DNA of 12,127 bases from a candidate division NPL-UPA2 bacterium (GCA_018725205.1 QLUB01000054.1:1-12127), one strand, 5' to 3'. Positions 1-6,933 are shown, counted from the stretch's first letter. The notes: generated from the letters alone by a model not told the origin. Numbers and translations are program-made.

Positions 1-462
1 ATAATACCCCATAAACGCGCCAAAAAGCGCATGGGCGGGCACGGCCAAGACCATCCGCGCCAGCGCAACCGGTGCGCCTCCTTGTGCTACATAGAGAACG
101 TTTTCCACTGCGGCAAAGCCTAACGAGGCTGTAATAGCATACATCATCCCGTCGTAGGGTTCGTTAAACGCAGGATGACGGAAAACAAGCCAAAAAAACG
201 CGCCAAACTTCACGGCCTCCTCCACCAGGGCAATGACGATGAAGTTCTCGAGCAAGCCGAAGACGAACCCATCGACCACTACGAAAAGCGAGACCACCCA
301 CTGCAGCGTAACCCCAAAGATTACTGCGGGGATCACACTCAGCATGCCAAGCACGAAAACCTTAAACAGCAATAGGCGCGGTTCTTTTTCGTATTTGTCC
401 CGCACGTAGAAGTATGTGAACAAGGCAAACACAGGGGCTAAGGCCAGGGCCAGTAATCGCAA
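1..462 (-). CDS. PrsW family intramembrane metalloprotease (N-terminal part, cut by window edge)
   Basis: The first 154 residues of a multi-pass membrane protease are visible; the C-terminus lies outside the window. PrsW-type proteases cleave membrane-bound substrates; in Bacillus subtilis PrsW starts removal of the anti-sigma factor RsiW. Visible family marks are a hydrophobic N-terminus (residues 2-20), the charged stretch DKYEKEP (22-28), the putative catalytic motif EEAVK (81-85), FNEPYDGMMYAI (99-110), FAAVEN (116-121, an FxxxE motif) and a conserved PAHALFG (142-148). The start is TTG at 462, 8 nt after a GGAGG at 475-471; an in-frame TTG at 465 would sit only 5 nt away. The gene follows a small orphan gene across a strong intercistronic hairpin, so co-transcription is likely. 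The substrate is unknown. Family call is confident; orthology to B. subtilis PrsW itself is not claimed. Confidence 0.87.
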   Translation of the reverse strand, partial: MRLLALALAPVFALFTYFYVRDKYEKEPRLLLFKVFVLGMLSVIPAVIFGVTLQWVVSLFVVVDGFVFGLLENFIVIALVEEAVKFGAFFWLVFRHPAFNEPYDGMMYAITASLGFAAVENVLYVAQGGAPVALARMVLAVPAHALFGAFMGYY

Positions 463-480
463 CAAGCAAACCTCCACACA

Positions 481-511
481 ACGAAGGACGGCGCTTCGCC
501 GTCTGCTTCGT
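481..511 (-). other. intercistronic stem-loop just upstream of the PrsW ribosome site
   Basis: ACGAAG (481-486) pairs with CTTCGT (506-511), and GACGGCG (487-493) pairs with CGCCGTC (497-503). This gives 13 base pairs with a 3-nt loop and a 2-nt bulge. It begins directly after the stop codon of the upstream gene and ends about 5 nt before the PrsW GGAGG. No U-tract follows on the minus strand, so it looks more like an RNA processing, stabilising or attenuating element than an intrinsic terminator. Confidence 0.55.
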
Positions 512-512
512 C

Positions 513-791
513 TTACCGCTTACTACTTTGCCACGCAAGGTCTAGGTGCAGTACTTTCCGTTTCGCACGCGGCAGAGCGGTGCTACGGCGATCCACTTCA
601 AGGCGAGAACCGTCGGTAAAACGGATGCAGAGGCGCAGTGCTACCGGCGACAAATCTTTGGACGCGACCTCGCATACCTCGACCGCATGCACCGTCTTCC
701 CACTGAGTATTGCCGATAGCTCGTGATTGTGCCTAAACTGAAACTGCTGTCCCTCGATTTCTTCTGCGTGCTGCAACATCTCTGGGCTGAT
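513..791 (-). CDS. hypothetical protein, 92 residues, probable ATC start
   Basis: A small soluble protein that I do not recognise. It has no membrane segment or signal peptide. It alternates acidic and basic patches, contains a likely beta-rich centre (HAVEVCEV, VALRLCIRFTDGSRLEV) and ends basic (RAKRKVLHLDLAWQSSKR). The start is unusual. A strong GGGGAGG (806-800) sits exactly 8 nt upstream of an in-frame ATC at 791. The in-frame GTG at 800 overlaps the ribosome site itself, and the first ATG (779) lies 20 nt away. An automated annotator would probably choose GTG 800 (95 residues) or ATG 779 (88 residues). The gene lies between a heptamer repeat array (upstream) and PrsW (downstream, same strand). 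Coding status rests on the open frame, the ribosome site and the tight fit to PrsW. Confidence 0.6.
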   Translation of the reverse strand: MSPEMLQHAEEIEGQQFQFRHNHELSAILSGKTVHAVEVCEVASKDLSPVALRLCIRFTDGSRLEVDRRSTALPRAKRKVLHLDLAWQSSKR

Positions 792-829
792 TGAGCTCAC
801 CTCCCCTATGGTTAGCGATCAAGTTGGCT

Positions 830-967
830 TATGGATTACGGATTGGCACTTGGCACTTGGCACATAGCACATAGCACATAGCACATGGCACATAGCACAT
901 AGCACATGGCACTTGGCACATAGCACATGGCACATGGCACTTGGTGGATAGCGGAAAGCGGATAGCC
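830..967. repeat. heptanucleotide tandem repeat array, T(A/G)GCAC(A/T)
   Basis: Fourteen uninterrupted 7-bp units run from 844 to 941. Only three variants occur: TGGCACT (a), TGGCACA (b) and TAGCACA (c), in the order a a b c c c b c c a b c b a. Degenerate 7-bp units flank the core: TATGGAT and TACGGAT at 830-843, and TGGTGGA, TAGCGGA, AAGCGGA from 942. The period is not a multiple of three and the variants introduce stops, so the array is non-coding. It lies in the 260-nt gap between the methyltransferase stop (1051) and the ribosome site at 806, on the 5' side of the downstream minus-strand genes. Heptamer short tandem repeats are known from heterocystous cyanobacteria (STRRs); I know of no function for this unit. 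Confidence 0.9.
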
Positions 968-1050
968 ACCTCGTCTTTGATTTCTCCCCTGTTCAACCTT
1001 CTTTACTTATATAGTTATTAGCTTCCGCGCGTGAAAATCCTGCTCCCCTT

Positions 1051-2187
1051 TTACATTTTGCGTGCGCGCATCGCCAGAAACATCGGAATCTCTTTGCGCG
1101 CCGCATCCTTGGCTGCCTTGTGCGGCCCGGGCTCATCTTGCTTGGGACTGGTCCATTCTTCCATGTGGTCAACGTAGAGCCCCGCGTTGCCAAGGGTGTT
1201 AATGTACGCTTGGAGTGGGCGGTGAAAGTGAGTAGTGACAGGGGGTTTCTTACCCTGTGCGATGTACGAGGGATGCATCTTAATCTCGACATCCAGACTG
1301 CTCATGTACTTGCTTACCAAGCGCGACTGGAGCTTCGCGCTAAAATCATAGTGCCAGTCTGCGTGCTGCGGCACGCGAAAGCACGGGTGCATCAAAACAA
1401 CCACTAGTTTGCCGTTTGGCTTTAACAGGCGGTGACATGCTTGCCAAACGGCCGAGAGCGGTGTGATGTTCTGGATGGCTAGCGCTATGGTCACAGCATC
1501 AAAAAACAGAGGCTGCACATTGACGCGGGGGCGACCTGCCTCATCAAGCAGACGTGTAACATCGGCTACTATGTAACTGATGGGCAGCTTGTCGGTCTGA
1601 TTGCGTTGGCGCGCTTTGGCGATAAGGGGTTCCGCAGCATCAATGCCTACTACCCGGCAACCTTCTCGGGCTAGAAAACGTCCAAGCACGCCCTGCCCGC
1701 AACCTAGGTCGAGCACTAGGTACTCACCCTGAGCTCTGCGGTGCTCAAGCAGGCGCGACACACCGGGCATAATGACCTCGCGCTGGAAGTCGTTGCCATT
1801 ATCCCCTACCAAGTGGTCATACCACTCTGCCACTTCTCCCCAGTGCGTAGCTTTGCCGCGCCCGTCGCCAGCGGTCGACTTAGCATCCGCCACTCGGTAG
1901 GCAGCCTCAATCCTCTGAGTGCGCGCGGGTAGAGGGGACTTGTCGGCGTCAGTCTTTCTCCGCCAAGCCGGCTTGTCATTCGTGCGCTCTGGATGAGCTT
2001 CTTTTCTGTAGGTAGTCACTCGCGGTGCGGCATCCCGCTGACGATTGCTATCGTATTTCTTACGCTCACGTTCGTCAGCGGGCGAGGCCCCGGGCTTCCT
2101 GTCCTCCCTGCGCTGGCGCCGTTGCTGTCCCTCCTCCGGCACGCGTGGGAGTTCGCGTTCTTTCCATGGTGGTTTCCTAGACGGCAT
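1051..2187 (-). CDS. class I SAM-dependent methyltransferase with basic disordered N-terminal extension
   Basis: A Rossmann-fold methyltransferase of unknown substrate. The catalytic domain spans about residues 115-378. It opens with WGEVAEWYDHLVGDNGNDFQ, followed by motif I LVLDLGCGQG (157-166), the acidic loop VVGIDAAEP (179-187), IVADVTRL (206-213), FDAVTIALAIQNI (229-241) and LLKPNGKLVVVLMHPCF (254-270). The first ~110 residues are atypical for the family: almost only R, K, E, D, P, Q and S, with runs such as QQRRQRRED, so probably disordered and able to bind nucleic acid or a ribosome. The ATG at 2187 has a modest GTGAGG 8 nt upstream, and the frame stays open throughout. A possible extended -10 (TGTTACACT, near 2228-2220) precedes it. 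It is divergent from asnS, which hints at a translation-related role but does not show one. Confidence 0.85.
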   Translation of the reverse strand: MPSRKPPWKERELPRVPEEGQQRRQRREDRKPGASPADERERKKYDSNRQRDAAPRVTTYRKEAHPERTNDKPAWRRKTDADKSPLPARTQRIEAAYRVADAKSTAGDGRGKATHWGEVAEWYDHLVGDNGNDFQREVIMPGVSRLLEHRRAQGEYLVLDLGCGQGVLGRFLAREGCRVVGIDAAEPLIAKARQRNQTDKLPISYIVADVTRLLDEAGRPRVNVQPLFFDAVTIALAIQNITPLSAVWQACHRLLKPNGKLVVVLMHPCFRVPQHADWHYDFSAKLQSRLVSKYMSSLDVEIKMHPSYIAQGKKPPVTTHFHRPLQAYINTLGNAGLYVDHMEEWTSPKQDEPGPHKAAKDAARKEIPMFLAMRARKM

Positions 2188-2249
2188 GACTTGGGCCTCA
2201 CTTTCATTGGTTTGAGTTTAGTGTAACACACCGATGTCGCGTCCGCACC

Positions 2250-2278
2250 TTGACTCCCCTGCTCCCTAGAAGTATACT
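2250..2278 (+). promoter_or_regulatory. sigma-A promoter of asnS
   Basis: TTGACT at 2250-2255 and TATACT at 2273-2278 are separated by 17 bp. Both hexamers match the sigma-A consensus at five of six positions. Transcription would start near 2285, giving a leader of about 40 nt, too short for a T-box riboswitch. Confidence 0.8.
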
Positions 2279-2323
2279 CGTTCTATCCAAAAATTGAGCA
2301 TAGCCCTGAAGGGAGTTTGTGTA

Positions 2324-3712
2324 ATGGCAGATGTGAGTGTAAAGAGCCTCTATCGAGATACGGCGGTGCATCTCAACCAAGAGGTGACGGTCTCTGGTTG
2401 GATACGCACTTTGCGCGCTTCTAACACGATTGGGTTTATTGAGCTTAACGACGGTTCGTTCTTTAAGAACGTGCAAGTGGTGTTTGACGCGTCGTGCCCT
2501 GACTTCGTCGCGCTAGCTAAGCTCCCCATTGCCACTGCCATTACCGTACGCGGTAAAGTTGTGACGAGTGATGCGGCCAAGCAGCCCTTTGAGATCTTCG
2601 CTCACGCCATAAACGTAGAAGCGATGTCGGACAGCGACTACCCTCTGCAGAAAAAGAGGCACAGCCTTGAGTACCTGCGCGAAATAGCCCATTTGCGCCC
2701 GCGCACAAACCTCTTCTCGGCAGTATTTAGGGTGCGGTCGGTGCTGGCGCATGCCCTTCACTGCTTCTTTCAAGCGCGGGGCTTTGTCTATGTCCACTCC
2801 CCCATTCTTACGGGGAGCGACGCGGAAGGCGCGGGCGAAATGTTTAGAGTCACCACGCTCGACCTCTTAAACGTGCCTAGACACAACGCCAAGGTAGACT
2901 TTACGCAAGACTTCTTTGGCCGAGAGGCTTACCTTACCGTCAGCGGACAGCTCGAGGCCGAAATATTTGCCCTAGCCTTTAGGAACGTCTATACCTTTGG
3001 CCCTACATTTCGCTCCGAAAACAGCAACACGACGCGACACGCGGCGGAATTTTGGATGATTGAGCCCGAGTTGGCCTTCGCCGATTTACGCGACAATATG
3101 GCTAACATCGAAGGGCTCATGAAATACGTTATTGCCTATGTACTGCGCGAGTGTCCTGAAGAGATGGCCTTCTTTAATGAGTTCTTGGACAAAGGACTGC
3201 TGACGCGCTTAGAAAGTGTCGTGGGCTCAGAGTTTGCAGAGATCACCTATACGGAAGCCATCTCGCTGCTGCAGCAGTCAGGACAAAGGTTCGAGTTTGC
3301 GGTGGAATGGGAAAAAGGCCTGCAAACCGAGCATGAAAAGTATCTCAGCGAGCAGGTCTTTAAACGGCCCGTGTTTGTCACCCACTATCCGAAGGAGCTT
3401 AAGTCCTTTTACATGCGCCAGAATGACGACGGGCGCACCGTCGCCGCGACTGACCTATTGGTGCCTGGGATTGGTGAACTTGTTGGGGCTAGTCAACGTG
3501 AAGAGCGCTACGACGTACTGCTTAGCCGCATGCAAGAACTTAACATGCCGCTTGCACCGTATTGGTGGTACCTTGAACTGCGCAAATACGGCGGAGTCAA
3601 GCATTCCGGCTACGGTGTGGGGTTTGAGCGTTTAGTTATGTACGTGACCGGAGTGGCGAACATCCGGGATGTTATCCCTTGTCCGCGCACGGTAGGAAAC
3701 CTTAAGATTTAG
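2324..3712 (+). CDS. asnS: asparaginyl-tRNA synthetase
   Basis: Charges tRNA(Asn) with asparagine in the cytoplasm. It is a class IIb synthetase of 462 residues, normal length for bacterial AsnRS. An N-terminal OB-fold anticodon-binding domain (about 1-110, with VTVSGWIRTLR and GFIELNDGS) is followed by the class II core. Motif 2 reads FRSENSNTTRHAAEFWMIEP, the form that separates AsnRS from AspRS. Motif 3 is GYGVGFERLVMYVTGVANIR, followed by DVIPCPRT near the C-terminus. Position 3 of that last motif is Cys where Phe is usual. The ATG at 2324 is preceded by GAAGGGAG with about 9 nt spacing; an in-frame TTG at 2294 lacks a ribosome site and would add ten unconserved residues. The gene is monocistronic, with its own promoter and a terminator shared with the convergent operon. 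Presence of AsnRS means Asn-tRNA need not be made by amidation alone. Confidence 0.97.
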   Translation: MADVSVKSLYRDTAVHLNQEVTVSGWIRTLRASNTIGFIELNDGSFFKNVQVVFDASCPDFVALAKLPIATAITVRGKVVTSDAAKQPFEIFAHAINVEAMSDSDYPLQKKRHSLEYLREIAHLRPRTNLFSAVFRVRSVLAHALHCFFQARGFVYVHSPILTGSDAEGAGEMFRVTTLDLLNVPRHNAKVDFTQDFFGREAYLTVSGQLEAEIFALAFRNVYTFGPTFRSENSNTTRHAAEFWMIEPELAFADLRDNMANIEGLMKYVIAYVLRECPEEMAFFNEFLDKGLLTRLESVVGSEFAEITYTEAISLLQQSGQRFEFAVEWEKGLQTEHEKYLSEQVFKRPVFVTHYPKELKSFYMRQNDDGRTVAATDLLVPGIGELVGASQREERYDVLLSRMQELNMPLAPYWWYLELRKYGGVKHSGYGVGFERLVMYVTGVANIRDVIPCPRTVGNLKI

Positions 3713-3771
3713 AGCGGCTCGTCACCCCAGTCTTGTAGGGGTGCCCACGCAATAGGGTCCTCCTCGAAAGA

Positions 3772-3802
3772 AGAGAGTCCTTGGCACTGCCAAGGACTCT
3801 TT
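3772..3802. terminator. bidirectional intrinsic terminator between asnS and the DUF6754 operon
   Basis: A perfect 12-bp stem, AGAGTCCTTGGC (3774-3785) with GCCAAGGACTCT (3789-3800), has a 3-nt loop and extra closing pairs outside. On the plus strand it is followed by TTTCG; on the minus strand by CTTCTTTCG. Both U-tracts are short but usable. It sits between two convergent 3' ends (3712 and 3807), so it probably serves both transcripts. Confidence 0.85.
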
Positions 3803-3806
3803 CGCG

Positions 3807-4442
3807 TTACATCAGGTTGAGCCAGACACCGTAGAGGTCTGCCAAGCGCCCTAAGGCCAGCGAGATACGACCGGCGACAACGTTGCCAAACGATACCCCG
3901 AAAGTCACCATCATTAGCCAGCGTCCCGCATGCGACACACCTCTGAGCGGCGCGCTCTGCTTAATGGAGAAAATAAAGTACGTCAGTACAGCCAGCACGC
4001 CGAAGACCAGGATGAAGTTGTCGAAGGTCCGATTGAGCAGGAAATTACCCGCTTGATCATGCACGATAAAGTCAACCATCGAAGCTCTGGCCTGCAAAAT
4101 AGCTTGCGAGTTCAGGGCGGTGTAGAGGGAGAGCCCGACGCCGTTACCTACCAAGTAGGCAATCGGCCAGCGGCTGACCCACGCAAAGCCCTTTACAAAG
4201 CGAGCGTACAGCATTACACCGAGAAGCAGCGGTATAACCAGCGACCACTGGTCCCTAGTCGTCAACGGTATCCAACCAAAGCGGTGGATATTGCCGATAG
4301 CCATGCCCAGTGTGTGTCCCGCAGCCGCACCCACGAAAATATGCTCCGCTAAGCGGTATACTGCATTCTCCTTATACAAGAAGGAGAATATGGACAGGAT
4401 AGCGGCAGCCATAACCCAATGCCATAAGTTTGTCGAAAACAT
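3807..4442 (-). CDS. multi-pass membrane protein, last gene of the DUF6754 operon
   Basis: A 211-residue integral membrane protein of no known function, with about six membrane segments at roughly residues 8-23, 33-50, 66-83, 93-112, 141-160 and 174-196. Notable conserved-looking features are YRLAEHIFVGAAAGHTLGM (29-47) and a C-terminal segment FGVSFGNVVAGRISLALGRL (181-200). The His in GAAAGHT and the Asn/Arg in the last helix stand out as polar residues inside hydrophobic stretches. ATG 4442 is preceded by AAGGAGGTGA with good spacing, 19 nt after the stop of the previous gene. It ends just before the bidirectional terminator. Co-transcription with the three upstream membrane genes is clear from spacing; the role is unknown. 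No transporter or enzyme signature is visible. Confidence 0.85.
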   Translation of the reverse strand: MFSTNLWHWVMAAAILSIFSFLYKENAVYRLAEHIFVGAAAGHTLGMAIGNIHRFGWIPLTTRDQWSLVIPLLLGVMLYARFVKGFAWVSRWPIAYLVGNGVGLSLYTALNSQAILQARASMVDFIVHDQAGNFLLNRTFDNFILVFGVLAVLTYFIFSIKQSAPLRGVSHAGRWLMMVTFGVSFGNVVAGRISLALGRLADLYGVWLNLM

Positions 4443-4461
4443 TTAGTGTCACCTCCTTAAT

Positions 4462-5286
4462 TTAGTCCTTCTTCACAAACTTAGTAACAAGGTAGGCCGC
4501 GTTGCCGATGAGAATAAAGGCGATAACCACCAAGTGCCCCATAGATTGTGCGTCCATCATCGCTGTGGCACGGCCCGGGGCTTCCATTAGGAGCTCATAC
4601 TCGGCAGCGCCACGCAGCCCCTGCAGTAGACCCTGCAGCTGTCCGGAATGGACGAAAGGCACAGCATGCGGCACGCTTACGGTTACGACTCCAGACGCCA
4701 TTTTGACGCCCATGGGGTCTACTACTTGGCGAATCCAAGCGGCAAAGCCAGGGTCGCCCGCAGCGAACCCAATCACGTAGCCAAAGTCCCTAATATGAGT
4801 GATACCTTGCATGATCGGGAGGTTAGCGGTGTCATTGCCGATGAAGTCTTTAGTGATTACGAGCGGGTTGTTGGCAAAGGCCGCAATAGCGTTTTCGCCG
4901 CCGGTCTTAAAGCCAAGGTTGGCAAAATCCGTGCCATACCGACCGCCGCGCGCCTCTAAGGCTTTGGTAATCTGTTCGATCATCATCGGGCCTTCCGGCC
5001 AAAACGACACGCCCACCCACCTAATACCGCGTTTAGTCAGATGATCGACCACGACAACAGCTTGGGGGTGAATGTCTGCCGCCGCCGCCGGGCTGTAGTC
5101 TAAGGAAAGTAGCACTACGTCTGTCGCTGGGTCCAAGCCTTCGATAATGTCAAAAATGGGTCTAGTCAGGGGACTAATGGAAAGCGGAATCCCAAGCGGC
5201 ATAATTAGCGGAATGGACAGCGCCACAAACATCAACACATAGACAATGCGGGGGTCAATACGCTGTAATTTACTGAACCAGTTCAC
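4462..5286 (-). CDS. membrane-anchored alpha/beta protein of unknown function (DUF6754 operon)
   Basis: 274 residues with one membrane segment at each end (about 14-38 and 249-268) and a soluble alpha/beta domain between. Predicted strands such as DVVLLSLDYSP (56-66) and IRWVGVSFWPEG (88-99) alternate with helices, a Rossmann-like pattern. The most striking stretch is SGQLQGLLQGLRGAAEYE (214-231), followed by MDAQSMGHLVVIAF (244-257). I recognise this pattern as one that accompanies DUF6754 proteins in distant phyla, but know of no assigned function. The start is GTG at 5286, preceded by AAAGGAGGTG about 10 nt away. It lies 33 nt after the previous gene. An N-in/C-in topology with an extracytoplasmic domain is plausible but not shown. 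No catalytic triad is evident. Confidence 0.85.
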   Translation of the reverse strand: MNWFSKLQRIDPRIVYVLMFVALSIPLIMPLGIPLSISPLTRPIFDIIEGLDPATDVVLLSLDYSPAAAADIHPQAVVVVDHLTKRGIRWVGVSFWPEGPMMIEQITKALEARGGRYGTDFANLGFKTGGENAIAAFANNPLVITKDFIGNDTANLPIMQGITHIRDFGYVIGFAAGDPGFAAWIRQVVDPMGVKMASGVVTVSVPHAVPFVHSGQLQGLLQGLRGAAEYELLMEAPGRATAMMDAQSMGHLVVIAFILIGNAAYLVTKFVKKD

Positions 5287-5319
5287 GAGAAGGGCACCTC
5301 CTTTCTTTGAAATTACCTA

Positions 5320-5976
5320 TTATTCGCCACCAAGGTGGCCGCGCTCAAGACCTAGCAAAATGCGCAAACTAGTGGCAAACCCGCCCAGCGCCGCGCCAAT
5401 AATGATCCCACGTTGACCGGCAAGGTTAGGCACGCGCAGCAGCCACCCTTGCAGTGACGGGAAGTAGTCCCAAATGAGCGCGCCGACAGGTGCCGCGCCC
5501 AACATGACGATCACTGCCGCGACCAAGAGAATCGTAGCCTCTAAGCTGCGAAGCCTGAACGCGCGGTAGGCGGCTGAGGCAATGTAGAAGGCGAGCAACG
5601 CGAACATTGCGCCGGCCAGTGGGTTATAGAGGAAGTTAAAAAAGTTACCGTAAAACGCGGCCATTTCACGGTTAGCGGGCTGCAACTCCACCCAAGTGCG
5701 GGTAACGCCAAAGAAAACCATGGTGACGATAAGAATGGCGCTGTAGATCCAACCTGTGCGTTTGCGGGAAATAGTGTTCCCGTGAATGCGCAGCAGGTTG
5801 ACTGAGGCCAGACCTAAAGCAAAGGCCGCGATAATCGTCGTCCACGGGCTGAGATGCGTACGCACAAGGGCGCTAAACGACACCTCAGTGAAGGGAATAT
5901 TTCCCGAGACGATAGGACCAAGCAAGAAGATCACGCCAATTACCAAGGTAATAATAATGGGAATTTCTCTACGCAA
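5320..5976 (-). CDS. multi-pass membrane protein (DUF6754 operon, second gene)
   Basis: 218 residues with about six hydrophobic segments, near residues 5-24, 45-63, 76-92, 118-137, 147-168 and 188-207. The region FNFLYNPLAGAMFALLAFY (113-131), then IASAAYRAFRLRSLEA, and the C-terminus QRGIIIGAALGGFATSLRIL ending in LGLERGHLGGE look strongly constrained. I recognise this C-terminal pattern as recurring next to DUF6754 genes. The start is TTG at 5976, 8 nt after GGAGG in AAAGGAGGTGTAACAG. It is 34 nt downstream of the DUF6754 gene and 33 nt upstream of the alpha/beta gene. No enzyme or transporter motif is visible, so a structural or scaffolding role in a membrane complex is possible. Confidence 0.85.
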   Translation of the reverse strand: MRREIPIIITLVIGVIFLLGPIVSGNIPFTEVSFSALVRTHLSPWTTIIAAFALGLASVNLLRIHGNTISRKRTGWIYSAILIVTMVFFGVTRTWVELQPANREMAAFYGNFFNFLYNPLAGAMFALLAFYIASAAYRAFRLRSLEATILLVAAVIVMLGAAPVGALIWDYFPSLQGWLLRVPNLAGQRGIIIGAALGGFATSLRILLGLERGHLGGE

Positions 5977-6010
5977 CTGTTACACCTCCTTTGCGAGATT
6001 AATCGCACTG

Positions 6011-6793
6011 TTATCTCACTATGACATTGCGCAGCCAAGGGTTATCGAGCGTCATCAGCACTGCGCCAACAAAAAGCATAGCCATCAGTGCCAGCTTGAG
6101 ATAGTCCTGCGCGGCGATACTGCCGAGCTGAATCCTGTCTTGGGACAGGTAAGCGCCACCGGCGTAGATCTCCTCGCCGATTAGGGTGTAGTCGCAGGCA
6201 GCGATAAAGAAGGGAATTTGCGGCATGTTGGCAGTACCGGCAATCTGAATGGCGCCAATGTGTGCACCGCCCTCGGCCATCAGCAGAGACTCTGCCCAGA
6301 AACCGCCAATCATGATGTTGGCCGCTACCTTCTCGCGGTGCATGATCCCGAGCACACCGGCGATGTAGGCAAACTGTTCACTAGACAAGAAGCGCACGCA
6401 ACTGTCCTTGAACATATCGGCCTTACCCGCTGCCAAGTAGCCCTGTTTCACGACCTCCTCAGCAAGAGGGAAGACGTTAGGCATACGGATACTCACGATT
6501 AGCTCAGCGTCGTACTTGGCCGAAAGACCCGTAAGGTGCGAAAGCACCTCCAGTCCGGCAAAAGTTTGGGGAGCGGTGTCACCGGTGATATCGGCGATAC
6601 CGGGAGAGAAGTGAATAGGTCGGCCCATTTCGGTGGCGCGCCCAATAGCTTCCTCCATAGCGTCAAGACCGGCGATACGGCGGAGCACCGGAACGATAGT
6701 GCCTTTCTTAGCCAGCCATACCACTACTACGACTGCTAGAGAAGCCACCACCAAAGCATAGAAACCAAAGATGTTACCTCTAACCAGATCCAT
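6011..6793 (-). CDS. DUF6754 domain-containing membrane protein
   Basis: A 260-residue protein, first gene of the operon. An N-terminal membrane anchor (about 10-28) is followed by a soluble domain and a C-terminal hydrophobic segment (about 232-248). Family marks are GRATEMGRPIHFSPGIADIT (51-70), YDAELIVSI (94-102), FLSSEQFAYIAGVLGIMHRE (135-154), then GGAHIGAIQIAGTANMPQIP (175-194) and CDYTLIGEEIYAGGAYLSQD (200-219). These match my recollection of DUF6754, found in Firmicutes, Chloroflexi and other phyla, with no assigned function. ATG 6793 follows GGAGGTGA with ideal spacing. Transcription probably starts near 6983, leaving a ~190-nt leader with a CtsR operator and hairpins. The glycine-rich motif between residues 162 and 190 may form the functional site; that is inference. 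Confidence 0.87.
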   Translation of the reverse strand: MDLVRGNIFGFYALVVASLAVVVVVWLAKKGTIVPVLRRIAGLDAMEEAIGRATEMGRPIHFSPGIADITGDTAPQTFAGLEVLSHLTGLSAKYDAELIVSIRMPNVFPLAEEVVKQGYLAAGKADMFKDSCVRFLSSEQFAYIAGVLGIMHREKVAANIMIGGFWAESLLMAEGGAHIGAIQIAGTANMPQIPFFIAACDYTLIGEEIYAGGAYLSQDRIQLGSIAAQDYLKLALMAMLFVGAVLMTLDNPWLRNVIVR

Positions 6794-6819
6794 TTTTTCA
6801 CCTCCTCAAGTGTTTGTCT

Positions 6820-6841
6820 TTTCTGCGCTCACGCGCAGAAA
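6820..6841 (-). other. GNRA-loop hairpin just upstream of the DUF6754 ribosome site
   Basis: A perfect 9-bp stem, TTTCTGCGC with GCGCAGAAA, is closed by a GUGA tetraloop in the minus-strand RNA. No U-tract follows. The ribosome site GAGGAGGTG begins at 6807. Confidence 0.65.
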
Positions 6842-6933
6842 CTCTTAAATCTAGCTTGCAGTTATGCAAGCAATCTTACTAATCAAGCTATTCACGTTTA
6901 GCGAGCGAATTCCTGCTTCGCCTTTAAAGATTA

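Noticed and set aside
175..375. Plus-strand open frame of 66 codons
   Set aside because: It is antisense to the PrsW gene, whose motifs are clear; no ribosome site and a low-complexity, improbable product.
844..941. CRISPR array
   Set aside because: Units are 7 bp with no spacers; this is a simple tandem repeat.
993..1292. Minus-strand open frame of 99 codons overlapping the methyltransferase end
   Set aside because: Shadow frame of the methyltransferase gene; R/T/S-rich product with no family character and no ribosome site.
1993..2226. Plus-strand frame with hydrophobic runs
   Set aside because: Antisense to the charged N-terminal extension of the methyltransferase; apparent hydrophobicity comes from complementing R/E/K codons.
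6900..6930. Fluoride riboswitch in the DUF6754 leader
   Set aside because: Only the opening GGCGA-like stretch resembles the consensus; the conserved downstream CUGAUG region and pseudoknot partner are missing.
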